Of a stretch of 64,000 nucleotides of DNA, positions 34,690 to 42,852 are shown piece by piece. This DNA is from Chelatococcus asaccharovorans (GTDB lineage: Bacteria; Pseudomonadota; Alphaproteobacteria; Rhizobiales; Beijerinckiaceae). The stretch covers positions 880,501 to 944,500 of the forward strand of contig NZ_QJJK01000001.1 in the NCBI RefSeq assembly GCF_003201475.1. The letters run 5' to 3'. The notes under the pieces are model-generated. The model was not told where the DNA came from and searched no databases. It saw only the letters and a program-made list of their open reading frames with translations. Position 1 is the first letter of the stretch. Every line of letters starts with the position of its first letter. A program made the translations under genes and the position numbers.

Positions 34690-35819
34690 CGCAGCAACGC
34701 AGCAGGGTCGGCGTGGCGCAGGCGGCGCAAGGCGAGCAGGCCCGCGAGCAGCGCGACTGCGAGGACAAGGCCGCCGGAAAGAACCATGATGCCCGGCCCG
34801 AGCGCGAATGGAATGCCGTTCAAGCGTGCTAGCAGCGCCGCGAAGAGGCTACCCGCCAGCCCAAAGGCCAGGCCGACCGCCCCGACCCAGCCAGCCTGCT
34901 CGACCACGATGCGGCGCAGTTTCGGAAAGGAGACGCCAATCGCCCGCAGCGTGGCGTATTGCGGCGTGGAAGCCGCGACCGCGGCCATCAGCGTCTGGCT
35001 GGTAATCAGGATTCCGACGAGCAGGGCGACGATCGTCGCGAAGATGAAGCCCACGCCGGCGCCGGATTCCAGCAGCCAGTAGCGGACGGAGCGTTCCGCC
35101 AGATCTGCCGCGGTCCAGACCTCAAACCGTGTTCGGTTCTCGTGTTGGGAGAACCGATTGCGAACCGTCGTCGCGGCCTCGGGCGAGCGTAGCCCCACGA
35201 GGTAGTAGGTCACGTTGTCCGCAGCGGCGAGGGATTTGTCGATCGCCCTCACCGTGGCGAGCGAGGCCACGACATTGACGCCGCCCATCGCGCGCATGTC
35301 GTTGGTCGTGCCAACGACGCGGACGCGCTGCCCGTTGATCTCGGCGGCTTCACCGACCGCGGTGGCGAGCTTGTCGCGATCGCCTGCATCGACCAGCACC
35401 GTGGCGGGTTCCTCCAGGAGTGCGCGCGTCCCAGGCGATAAGGCCTTGGCCAGTCCTAGCCCGTCCGGACGCGTGTCGATGCCGAGGAGCGTCACGCTGA
35501 TGCCCCCTCCGCGAGGGCCTCGCCAGTCGCCCGTCCCCATGAGGAACGGCTCGACGCGGACGACCCGCGGATCGACCAGCAGCTCGGCAGAGACGCCAGC
35601 ATCGATGCTGCGGCCGAGATCGGCGCTCTGCGTGCCGGGAAACCCGATCCAAAGATCGGCGCTCGATTGCGTCACCGGCAATGCGTTCGTGCCGACGATG
35701 CCGAGCAGCAGCGCGCCCTGCACGATGATGAGGACGCCGGAAAACCCGACCGACATCACCGCGGGCAGGAAGCGCCGCCATTCATGTAGGAGCGTCTTGC
35801 GGGCGAGCGCGACGGCCAT
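34686..35819 (-). CDS. DevC/FtsX-type ABC exporter permease
   Basis: A 377-aa membrane protein with one N-terminal helix (about 17-40), a large periplasmic domain of about 200 residues, and three C-terminal helices (from about residue 250). This is the FtsX/MacB-like topology. The sequence LLHEWRRFLPAVMSVGFSGV and the length point to DevC, the separate permease of DevBCA systems that export glycolipids in cyanobacteria. It probably moves a lipid-like or amphipathic product from the membrane or periplasm. It is coupled to both neighbouring genes by short overlaps. Confidence 0.85.
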   Translation of the reverse strand: MAVALARKTLLHEWRRFLPAVMSVGFSGVLIIVQGALLLGIVGTNALPVTQSSADLWIGFPGTQSADLGRSIDAGVSAELLVDPRVVRVEPFLMGTGDWRGPRGGGISVTLLGIDTRPDGLGLAKALSPGTRALLEEPATVLVDAGDRDKLATAVGEAAEINGQRVRVVGTTNDMRAMGGVNVVASLATVRAIDKSLAAADNVTYYLVGLRSPEAATTVRNRFSQHENRTRFEVWTAADLAERSVRYWLLESGAGVGFIFATIVALLVGILITSQTLMAAVAASTPQYATLRAIGVSFPKLRRIVVEQAGWVGAVGLAFGLAGSLFAALLARLNGIPFALGPGIMVLSGGLVLAVALLAGLLALRRLRHADPAALLR

Positions 35820-37285
35820 CAGCCGCGCGCCTCACCTTGCGATACCGGAACAGCCGCGCCCAGGGCCTTGAAGAGGACGACGAGCGATAATCCCTCGACC
35901 TCCTTCGCAGCGGCTAACCGCCGCCGGGCCAGGATCAGGCCGACCTCAACGTCGGCGAGCTTTCCGGCGTCGGCCAGCCCCTCCCGGTGCAGGACGCCCA
36001 TCCGCCGCGTCGCGCGCCGCTCCGTTTCGATCGCGGACGCCTGTCGCTCCGTGGCCTCGTGCGCCGCGCGCCAATTCGCGAGCGCTCCAGCTGCTTCCTG
36101 ATAAGCGGTAAGGACGGTCTGCCGATAGGCGGCCAACGCCTCGTCGAGCAGGGCGCGCCGGGCATAGACGGCTGCTTCGCGCCTGCCATAGTCGAACAGC
36201 GGGATCTGCAGCGAGGGTCCGCCGGCGAGGCCGAAAGGCGAGCCGATGGAAGGGCCGCCGAGGCCGATCGTGCCGCTGAGCCGCAGTTTCGGATGGAGAT
36301 CGGCCTTCGCGATCCCGACCTCGGCAGCTGCCTTCAGGACCCTCTGCTCAGCCGCGCGCACGTCCGGCCGCGCCCTCAGCAGGTCGGCGGGGCGTCCCGC
36401 CGCGGGCGTGCCCGGCGAGACCGGCTGGGGTGCCGCCCGGTCCAGGGCAGGATCCGGCGTGACAACGCCCAGCAGCGTCGCGATCTGCTGGCGCAGCGCC
36501 GCCGCGCGGGCGTCGAGCCGGGCGAGGTCGACCTGCGCCTCGCCGAGGGACGTGACGCTATCGATGTCCTCGCCGGGCGAGGTCATGCCGGCCTTGGCCC
36601 TGCCGCGAGCGAGCCGAACGCGCCGCTCCTGAGCCGCGACGAGCGCTGTCGAGAGCTCCCGCTGGTGCTGAGCAGAACGCAGGCCGATATAGGCCGCGGC
36701 GACCTCGGCCGTCACCGCGATGCGGACCGCCTCGAGCTCGTCACCAGCGATGGCTCTGGAAGCGGCGGCGGCTTTTTCGGTGCTTTCCGAGAGACCGAAC
36801 AGGCCGGCATCCCAGCTCGTATCGAAGCCAGCCAGCAGCGGACGGCGCAGCGGATCCACAATCTCCTCGCGCGAATTGCCTGCGAGGGCTTGGCCGCTGC
36901 CACCGACCGTCGGGAGGAAAAGCGACTGCGCCGTCCCCGCCTGGCTGCGGCCGGCAGCGAGACGCGCCTTCGCCTGCGCGATCGAGAGGTTCTGACGACC
37001 CGCCTGCGCGACGAGGCGATCGAGCACCGGGTCATGAAACTGGCGCCACCAGCCCTTCAGGTCCCTACGCGGGCCGGTAGCGACCTCCCGAGCGTAGCTC
37101 GCCGGCAGATTCGGCGCTTCGCCGACGATTGGCTCGATCGCCGAACAGCCGGATAGCGCGCCTGCGATCGTCGCTGCCCAGAGGATGCCCCGCCCGGAGC
37201 GGAGGGTCGCCCGTGCCCGGCCGTTGCGTGGCAGCCATGCGAACCAATGGCGGGAAATGGGCATGGAAGCGGGGCGCTGATGCAT
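35819..37285 (-). CDS. TolC-family outer-membrane efflux lipoprotein (NodT/OprM type)
   Basis: A 488-aa protein from ATG 37285 (an ATG at 37264 is an alternative). The leader ends in a lipobox, GALSGC, so the mature N-terminal cysteine should be lipidated. The two OEP repeats are visible: FHDPVLDRLVAQAGRQNLSI with AKARLAAGRSQ, and RPDVRAAEQRVLKAAAEVGI followed by LRLSGTIGLGG. It supplies the outer-membrane channel for the DevBCA-like exporter downstream. Confidence 0.9.
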   Translation of the reverse strand: MHQRPASMPISRHWFAWLPRNGRARATLRSGRGILWAATIAGALSGCSAIEPIVGEAPNLPASYAREVATGPRRDLKGWWRQFHDPVLDRLVAQAGRQNLSIAQAKARLAAGRSQAGTAQSLFLPTVGGSGQALAGNSREEIVDPLRRPLLAGFDTSWDAGLFGLSESTEKAAAASRAIAGDELEAVRIAVTAEVAAAYIGLRSAQHQRELSTALVAAQERRVRLARGRAKAGMTSPGEDIDSVTSLGEAQVDLARLDARAAALRQQIATLLGVVTPDPALDRAAPQPVSPGTPAAGRPADLLRARPDVRAAEQRVLKAAAEVGIAKADLHPKLRLSGTIGLGGPSIGSPFGLAGGPSLQIPLFDYGRREAAVYARRALLDEALAAYRQTVLTAYQEAAGALANWRAAHEATERQASAIETERRATRRMGVLHREGLADAGKLADVEVGLILARRRLAAAKEVEGLSLVVLFKALGAAVPVSQGEARG

Positions 37286-37437
37286 CGTCTGTCTTCATCG
37301 GGCGCGTCGACACCCTCGCCGGCGCCAGGGCCTCGGCTTTGCGGCCGGCTGTGTTGCGCGAAGCGAGGATGCGGACGGCAGCTGCAATCCGGCAGGTGAA
37401 AACCCTTCTGGGCATGGCGGCATCTTGCCGGAGGCGA

Positions 37438-37452
37438 TTACGCGAACATTAC
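37438..37452 (-). promoter_or_regulatory. GTAA-N7-GTAA direct repeat before the outer-membrane channel/DevCAB operon
   Basis: The - strand reads GTAATGTTCGCGTAA, with two GTAA cores spaced 11 bp apart. It overlaps the stop codon of the PvdE-like exporter gene and lies about 150 bp upstream of the TolC-like start, further than in the other three units. The intervening leader has no recognised gene. Confidence 0.6.
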
Positions 37453-39426
37453 GCGGGGTTCTCCTCCCTGGCGGTCATCGCCTCGCCCGCGAGGCCGTTT
37501 CGGGACTGCTCGATGCCGGTGATGCGTCCGTGCGCCATGTGGACGACGCGGTCGGCTGCGTCGAAATAGCGGTCGTCATGCGAGACCGCGATCACGGTCT
37601 TGCCGATCTTGCGCAGCTCGGGCAGCAGCTCGCGATAGAACAGCCTGCGGAAGCCCGGGTCCTGATCCGCCGCCCATTCGTCGAACATCAGGATCGGGCG
37701 ATCCTCGAGAACGGCATGGATAAATGCCAACCGCTTGCGCTGCCCGGTCGACAGATCGGTTGTCGAAAAGCGCCCGTCCCGAAACTCCACCGCATCGGCG
37801 AGGCCGAGCCGCCGCAGCCAGGCACTCACCCGCGCCTCTCCGCCTGGGCCCACTATCAGCTCGTCGAAGAGGTGATAATCGGCAAAAACTCCCGAGAAGA
37901 GTTGGCGATAGCCGTCGAGCTCCGCGGCGGAAATGGGCTCGCCGTCCAGAAGCACGGCGCCGGAGCGCGGCTGATAGAGGCCGAGCAAGATCTTGATCAG
38001 CGTCGTCTTGCCGCTGCCGTTTCCGCCGACGATGAAGGTGACCTCGCCGCGCCTGATGACCAGATGGGGAATGTCGAGCGCGAAGCCGGCGTCTCTCGCT
38101 GCGCCGGGGAACAGGTAGCGCACGCCGTCCAAGGCGAGGCTGTCGCGGAAACGGAAGCTCGCCTGCGGTCCGTCGATCTGCAGGCCCCCCTCGGCGAGGC
38201 TCGCCGTGAGTGCGCTGATACGCCGAAAGGCGATCTGCGCCTGACTTAACACGGGCAGCGCGCTGGCGAGTTCCTCGATCGGCCCCTTGGCGAACAGCAT
38301 GACGATGATGAAGCCCGTGATCGCCTCGTTTTCGATGCCGAGATAGGGCCGCAACGCCAGCACAGCACCGACGAAGACGAAGATCAGCGCGACGCTGATG
38401 GTGTCGACGGCCCAGAAGATAGCGAATGCGCGGCCATTGAGCGACGCAATGCGTTTGGTGAGCGTACCGATGCCGCTATGTTCAACTTGCTCGCGGCGAA
38501 CGCGGTTGAGGCGCAGCTCCTTGGCCCCCTCGATGATCCCGCGATACTGCCGCTGGAGTTGATCCTCCAGGCCACGCGCCTCGTCGAAGCGGGCGAGCCA
38601 GTGCCGCATCGCCGCATTGTTGAGCGCTCCGCCGAGAGCCACCAGCAGCAGAGCGAATCCCAACATCGGCAGCGAATGCGCGGCCATTGAGCGACGCAAT
38701 GCGTTTGGTGAGCGTACCGATGCCGCTATGTTCAACTTGCTCGCGGCGAACGCGGTTGAGGCGCAGCTCCTTGGCCCCCTCGATGATCCCGCGATACTGC
38801 CGCTGGAGTTGATCCTCCAGGCCACGCGCCTCGTCGAAGCGGGCGAGCCAGTGCCGCATCGCCGCATTGTTGAGCGCTCCGCCGAGAGCCACCAGCAGCA
38901 GAGCGAATCCCAACATCGGCAGCGAAAGCGCGGCAAGATAGAAAAGGCAGCCTAGAACGATGGCGAGCGCGGTGGTGTAGCCGGCGAAATGATTGCCCAG
39001 CTCGGAAATCTTTTCGACGTCACCATTGAGCACGGCGAGCAGCCGCGGGCTCTTCATCTGCTCGATCTGGCTGAGAGGGGCGCGCAAAATCCGGCCGCTC
39101 ACGTCCTGTCGCAGCCGGGCGACGATGCGTTGGCCCAGCAGGCTATTGCCGATGCCGGCGATGAGTTGGCCCGCCAGGCTGAGCGTGCATAGCCCGGCAA
39201 GCCCGATCAGGACGCCTGCCGACGTGGCCGAGGCGAGCGCACCGTTGATGATCGACAGCACCCAGGCCATCGCGATGCCACCGGCGCCGCCGGCGACGGT
39301 GGTGAGCAGAATAAGGTGCCAGAACGGTCGAAGCAGCCGAGCCACCGCGTGCAGGAGGCGGGACTGCACGGCCCTTGTTTGCGGCCGACCAATTTGGTCG
39401 CGAAAGGCGGACATGGCAAAGGTCAC
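37449..39426 (-). pseudogene. PvdE/SyrD-type cyclic-peptide ABC exporter, frame broken by an internal tandem duplication
   Basis: A fused membrane-plus-ATPase exporter from ATG 39426 (MTFAMSAFRDQIGRPQ). Frame one runs through about five helices and DVSGRILRAPLSQIEQMKSP into the duplicated segment, and frame two carries the rest. Walker A is VGGNGSGKTT, signature LSTGQRKRL, and Walker B with the family-typical extension is MFDEWAADQDPGFRRLFYRE, then VIAVSHDDRYF. These features are those of SyrD/PvdE exporters. Without one 250-bp copy the frame is continuous at 576 codons, the normal size. As sequenced, the product would stop shortly after the membrane domain. Confidence 0.9.
38421..38920. repeat. 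Perfect-looking 250-bp tandem duplication
   Basis: Bases 38421-38670 recur as 38671-38920 without any difference I could find. The copies are bounded by short microhomology (AGCGAA followed by GCGCGGC). The unit is not a multiple of three, so it shifts the exporter reading frame. The identity of the copies means the event is recent. Confidence 0.95.
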
Positions 39427-39495
39427 TATTGATTGAGAGAATAAGGCGCGCCCGTCAGGGTGCGGGCATGACCGGGGGAACGCAGTGAGACAGGA

Positions 39496-39762
39496 TCAGT
39501 CGTCCCGGTCCTCATCCGACGGATCATCCCAATCGTGCTCGATATACGGCGGGGGATAGCCGTCCCACCCGGGGCGAACTCGGTAGACATGATAGCGCGG
39601 GGGCGGCGGCGCGAACACCGATCCGGCGATGACGCCGACAGCAACACCGGCGAGCGCGCCGGCAACCAGATTCTCGCCGCGCGGACGTGCCTGGGATCCT
39701 GATGAGGCGAGAAGGCTGCTGGCGAAGAGAGCGCAAAGAAGGGTTCTTGCGGGCGTACGCAT
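39496..39762 (-). CDS. Small exported glycine-zipper-like protein
   Basis: An 88-aa protein with an N-terminal signal peptide (MRTPARTLLCALFASSLLAS, cleavage near SQA), a short glycine/alanine-rich segment LVAGALAGVAVGVIAGSVF, and a proline/tyrosine-rich, acidic tail ending DDPSDEDRDD. The middle segment resembles glycine-zipper membrane-associating helices. It is the first gene of a two-gene unit with the PvdE-like exporter and has its own GTAA box 47 bp upstream. It may be an envelope accessory or stress protein. Function unknown. Confidence 0.7.
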   Translation of the reverse strand: MRTPARTLLCALFASSLLASSGSQARPRGENLVAGALAGVAVGVIAGSVFAPPPPRYHVYRVRPGWDGYPPPYIEHDWDDPSDEDRDD

Positions 39763-39808
39763 AATGGTCCTCGTGTCTCAATGACATCAGCCATTCTCGA
39801 CCCGAGGA

Positions 39809-39823
39809 TTACCGGCTCATTAC
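39809..39823 (-). promoter_or_regulatory. GTAA-N7-GTAA direct repeat before the small exported protein/exporter unit
   Basis: The - strand reads GTAATGAGCCGGTAA with 11-bp core spacing. The site ends 47 bp before the ATG at 39762 and lies in the gap after the kinase gene, which points to a separate promoter for the exporter unit. Confidence 0.65.
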
Positions 39824-39839
39824 ATCACATCGCGAAGCT

Positions 39840-41165
39840 TCAGCCCGGAAAGGTCAATGTCGCGGTTGAGCCGCCGCCGGGTGTCTTGTCGATTGAGAAT
39901 AGCCCGCCGTGGAGCGCCGCCACCTGTGCGACGATTGCCAGTCCGAGCCCTGTGCCTGAACTATCCTGCTTGCCGCGCGCGAAGGGTTCCATGACTGCTC
40001 GGCCTTGGTAGGCTGTACCCAACCCTGGCCCGAAATCGATCACCGACACCCGGCGGGGTGAGCCAACCTCGACGATCACTCGCCCGCCGCCTCCGCCATG
40101 CTGAATCGCATTCCGGATAAGATTAGACAGGCCGATGCCGATAGCCTGAGCCGAGCCGGAGATCATCTCAGTCGCATCGCCGCGAAATTCGAGATCAACT
40201 CCACCCGCCAGCGCCGTCGGCACCTCTCGCACGGCCGCATCGCGAGCGGTCGCTGCAAGGTCGATCCGGGCCATCTCCGTCGGCTGCGAGGTCAGGCGCG
40301 CGAGCTGCAGCAGCATCGTGACTGTTCCAGACAGGGATTGGAGTCCGCCGACGAGCTCAGCCCTGACCTCTTTGTCCTCGACACGTTCGAGCCGGGTTCG
40401 CAGGCGAGTGAGCGGCGTCCGCAGCTCGTGGGCCGCGTTGGACAGAAAGCGCCGCTGCTCGGCCGTCGCCGCATCGATCCGATCCAAAGCACGGTTAAAG
40501 GCGAGCGCCAGGGGCCTCAGCTCAGATGGCTGGCTCTCGATCGGCAGCCGCACTCCATCCTTGGAACCGATATCTTCGGCCGCGGCAGCGGCGCGAAGGA
40601 CGGGGCGCACGATCAAGGCGGGAACCACCAGAATGGTTGTCAAAATGATGATCGTGACGACGGCAGCCAGCATGATCGAAGTCATGTCAGGCTCCCTGAG
40701 AATCGACATGACAACCTCGGTGCTGCTGTAGGCGGCTCCCCCGAGCTCGATGAGGAATTTCGAGTCGGTACCCACGCGCGCGGAGCGGCTTAGGCGCAAG
40801 GAATCGCCTTCGGTGTCATAGGCCGAGCGCGCCTGCGGCGGGTCCCAAACACCTTTGCTCGCCAGAACCCGGGCTGGCACCGGACCATATGACACATGAG
40901 ATTGTGGCGTAGTAACCAGGTACCACAGCCGCGGAAACTGACGATGGAACGCCATCAGCTTCGCATTTGGCTTTATGCCAAGCTGGCCGCTGTCATCCAT
41001 TTCGACCGAGCGCTGGATCTCGGTCGCGATGTCGTATTGGGCGACGTCACCCTCATCGCCGTAGAAGGCGATAAACCCCATTACAAGGCAGAACAGAAAA
41101 GCCGAGATCAGGCCACCGAGCAACATGGCTGCCGATGTGGCAATTGACCGGCTGGCGAGCTTCAT
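39840..41165 (-). CDS. Sensor histidine kinase (QseC/PmrB-like)
   Basis: A 441-aa membrane kinase with helices at about 11-35 and 163-187 enclosing a periplasmic sensor of about 125 residues, then HAMP, the H-box LSNAAHELRTPLTRLRTRLE (His246), N-box GLSNLIRNAIQHG, G1 VIDFGPGLG and G2 SSGTGLGLAIVAQV. It overlaps the response-regulator stop by ATGA. The sensed signal is unknown. An envelope-stress or product-feedback signal would fit its control of exporters. Confidence 0.92.
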   Translation of the reverse strand: MKLASRSIATSAAMLLGGLISAFLFCLVMGFIAFYGDEGDVAQYDIATEIQRSVEMDDSGQLGIKPNAKLMAFHRQFPRLWYLVTTPQSHVSYGPVPARVLASKGVWDPPQARSAYDTEGDSLRLSRSARVGTDSKFLIELGGAAYSSTEVVMSILREPDMTSIMLAAVVTIIILTTILVVPALIVRPVLRAAAAAEDIGSKDGVRLPIESQPSELRPLALAFNRALDRIDAATAEQRRFLSNAAHELRTPLTRLRTRLERVEDKEVRAELVGGLQSLSGTVTMLLQLARLTSQPTEMARIDLAATARDAAVREVPTALAGGVDLEFRGDATEMISGSAQAIGIGLSNLIRNAIQHGGGGGRVIVEVGSPRRVSVIDFGPGLGTAYQGRAVMEPFARGKQDSSGTGLGLAIVAQVAALHGGLFSIDKTPGGGSTATLTFPG

Positions 41166-41836
41166 CGTCCGTCCGTCATCAGATAGCCGATCCCGCGCAG
41201 CGGCTTGATCTCGGCTTTGCAGCCACGTTCCCGCAAGCGCTTGCGCAGGCGCGACAGATGGGCGTCGATCGCGTTGGACTGGATTTCGTCGTCAAAACCA
41301 TAGACCGCGTTATCGAGGCTTTCACGCAGGACGACCTGGCCCGTGCGCCGCATCAGAGCTTCGAGCAACGCGAGTTCCCTGCGTGGCAGAATCAGCGGCT
41401 CATCATCGACATAAGCCATCCGGGCGAAGGTGTCGAAACGGAGATTGGCGACGCTCGAAACACCTTTCTGGTCGAGCTGGCTGCGCCGGAGAATCGCTTT
41501 GGCGCGCGCGATCAGCTCCACCGGCTCGAAGGGCTTTGCCAAATAGTCGTCGGCGCCAGCGTCGAGTGCCTTCGCGATGTCGTTGGGGTCGTCGAGGGCA
41601 GTCAGGACTAGAATACTCGGGCGGGGATTAAGCCTACGCATGGTCGGGATCAAGGTGATCGCGTCCCCGTCGGGCAGGCGCCGATCCATCACGACCAAGT
41701 CGAAATGGCGCACCTTCAGCGCGGCGCACGCCTCGTCGAGCGTTGCGACCAGATCAGCCCCGCCGAACGCTCTTTCCAGTGCCTCGCGGAGCCAAGGGCC
41801 GAGATCGACATCATCCTCTACGACGAGCAAGCGCAC
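41162..41836 (-). CDS. OmpR-family response regulator
   Basis: A 224-aa regulator. The receiver has VVEDDVDLGPWLREAL, phospho-acceptor Asp51 in LVVMDRRLPDGD and the conserved lysine in DDYLAKPFEPVELIARA. The C-terminal winged helix includes LILPRRELALLEALMRRTGQ and DAHLSRLRKRLRERG. It is the probable reader of the GTAA-N7-GTAA boxes, including the one before itself, giving autoregulation. Confidence 0.93.
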   Translation of the reverse strand: MRLLVVEDDVDLGPWLREALERAFGGADLVATLDEACAALKVRHFDLVVMDRRLPDGDAITLIPTMRRLNPRPSILVLTALDDPNDIAKALDAGADDYLAKPFEPVELIARAKAILRRSQLDQKGVSSVANLRFDTFARMAYVDDEPLILPRRELALLEALMRRTGQVVLRESLDNAVYGFDDEIQSNAIDAHLSRLRKRLRERGCKAEIKPLRGIGYLMTDGR

Positions 41837-41881
41837 CAGCGAACTTTCCTTCCTTAATGGGACCGTTCTTGGCGGAAATCC

Positions 41882-41896
41882 TTACACGAAGATTAC
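41882..41896 (-). promoter_or_regulatory. GTAA-N7-GTAA direct repeat before the two-component operon
   Basis: The - strand reads GTAATCTTCGTGTAA, 46 bp upstream of the response-regulator start. Spacing and sequence match the boxes at 33009, 37438 and 39809. This suggests that the regulator controls its own transcription. Confidence 0.65.
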
Positions 41897-42181
41897 GCCG
41901 CCGCCTCCTGTTCCCGTTCGATGTGCCTTGTAATGTTCGCGCAACCGCCGGGCGCTTGATGCGGGCGGCATGCCCATGAGATTTTCGCGAGCATCGACGA
42001 AGCAGGCGTCGCCGGGGCCGCAAAGCCAGCGGCTTCAGCTGCTGCTGCGGATTCTCGCGGCATTGCGCATCCTGCTCGGCTTTTTTTTCGGATCCCCTAC
42101 TCCTCCTCGCCGTATGCCACGGACAATGATGCCGGAAGATGGCGCGCCCGCCCTCCCGGACGGCAAGACACGGAGCAAATC

Positions 42182-42709
42182 ATGACCCAACCACGGATCA
42201 CCCTCGAACCCGTGACGGCCGCCGAGCTGGTGCTGTTCAGGGAGGAATTGCAGAAGGCCTTCGCCGTGGCCGTCGTCGCGGAGTTCGGCTTCCTCGGTGA
42301 GGGAGCGATCCCGCCCAACGAGGATGTCGCCGAAGCCTTCGAGGACCCGGACGCGGAGGTCCTTCACGTCCTGGCCGATGGCCGGCGCATCGGCGGAGCC
42401 GTCATCTCGATCGACCGCGCGACCCAGGACAACTCGCTCGATCTTTTTTTCGTCGCCACGGGCGCCGAAGGCCGTGGCATCGGCCGGGAAGCCTGGGGCG
42501 CGATCGAGGCCCGCTACCCCGCAACGAAGGTCTGGACGACGCACACGCCCTATTTCGAGAAGCGCAACATCCATTTCTACGTCAACAAATGCGGCTTTAG
42601 GATCGTCGCCTATTACCATGCGGGCCATCCCGACCCGCACCATCCCGAGCAGCCTCCGCTGCCCGGGGGCATGCTCAAGTTCGAGAAGGTCATGAGCCCT
42701 GGCGAATGA
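42182..42709 (+). CDS. GNAT-family N-acetyltransferase
   Basis: A 175-aa single-domain acetyltransferase. The acetyl-CoA pyrophosphate loop is in [20 protein letters not shown], after the beta-4 strand [11 protein letters not shown]-terminal [19 protein letters not shown] completes the fold. The 285 bases before it (41897-42181), between the divergent response regulator and this gene, hold only a T8 run and no recognised gene. The substrate is not evident, and nothing ties it to the neighbouring regulon. Confidence 0.85.
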   Translation: MTQPRITLEPVTAAELVLFREELQKAFAVAVVAEFGFLGEGAIPPNEDVAEAFEDPDAEVLHVLADGRRIGGAVISIDRATQDNSLDLFFVATGAEGRGIGREAWGAIEARYPATKVWTTHTPYFEKRNIHFYVNKCGFRIVAYYHAGHPDPHHPEQPPLPGGMLKFEKVMSPGE

Positions 42710-42852
42710 CGCCGCCTCCGGCAGCCCCCATCTTTGCCAGTAGAGCGACGACAGGCACGGCCGCGATCCGTCCGACGTTAAGCAGGGAACACACGAAAAC
42801 AGTCCCGCTCGACACCGTCCGCGAGAAGGGACACGCTCTCCTTGCGGCCCAG

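Noticed and set aside
38421-38920. The two 250-bp copies as part of a CRISPR or satellite array
   Set aside because: There are only two copies, both inside a coding frame, with no spacers. A simple tandem duplication explains them.
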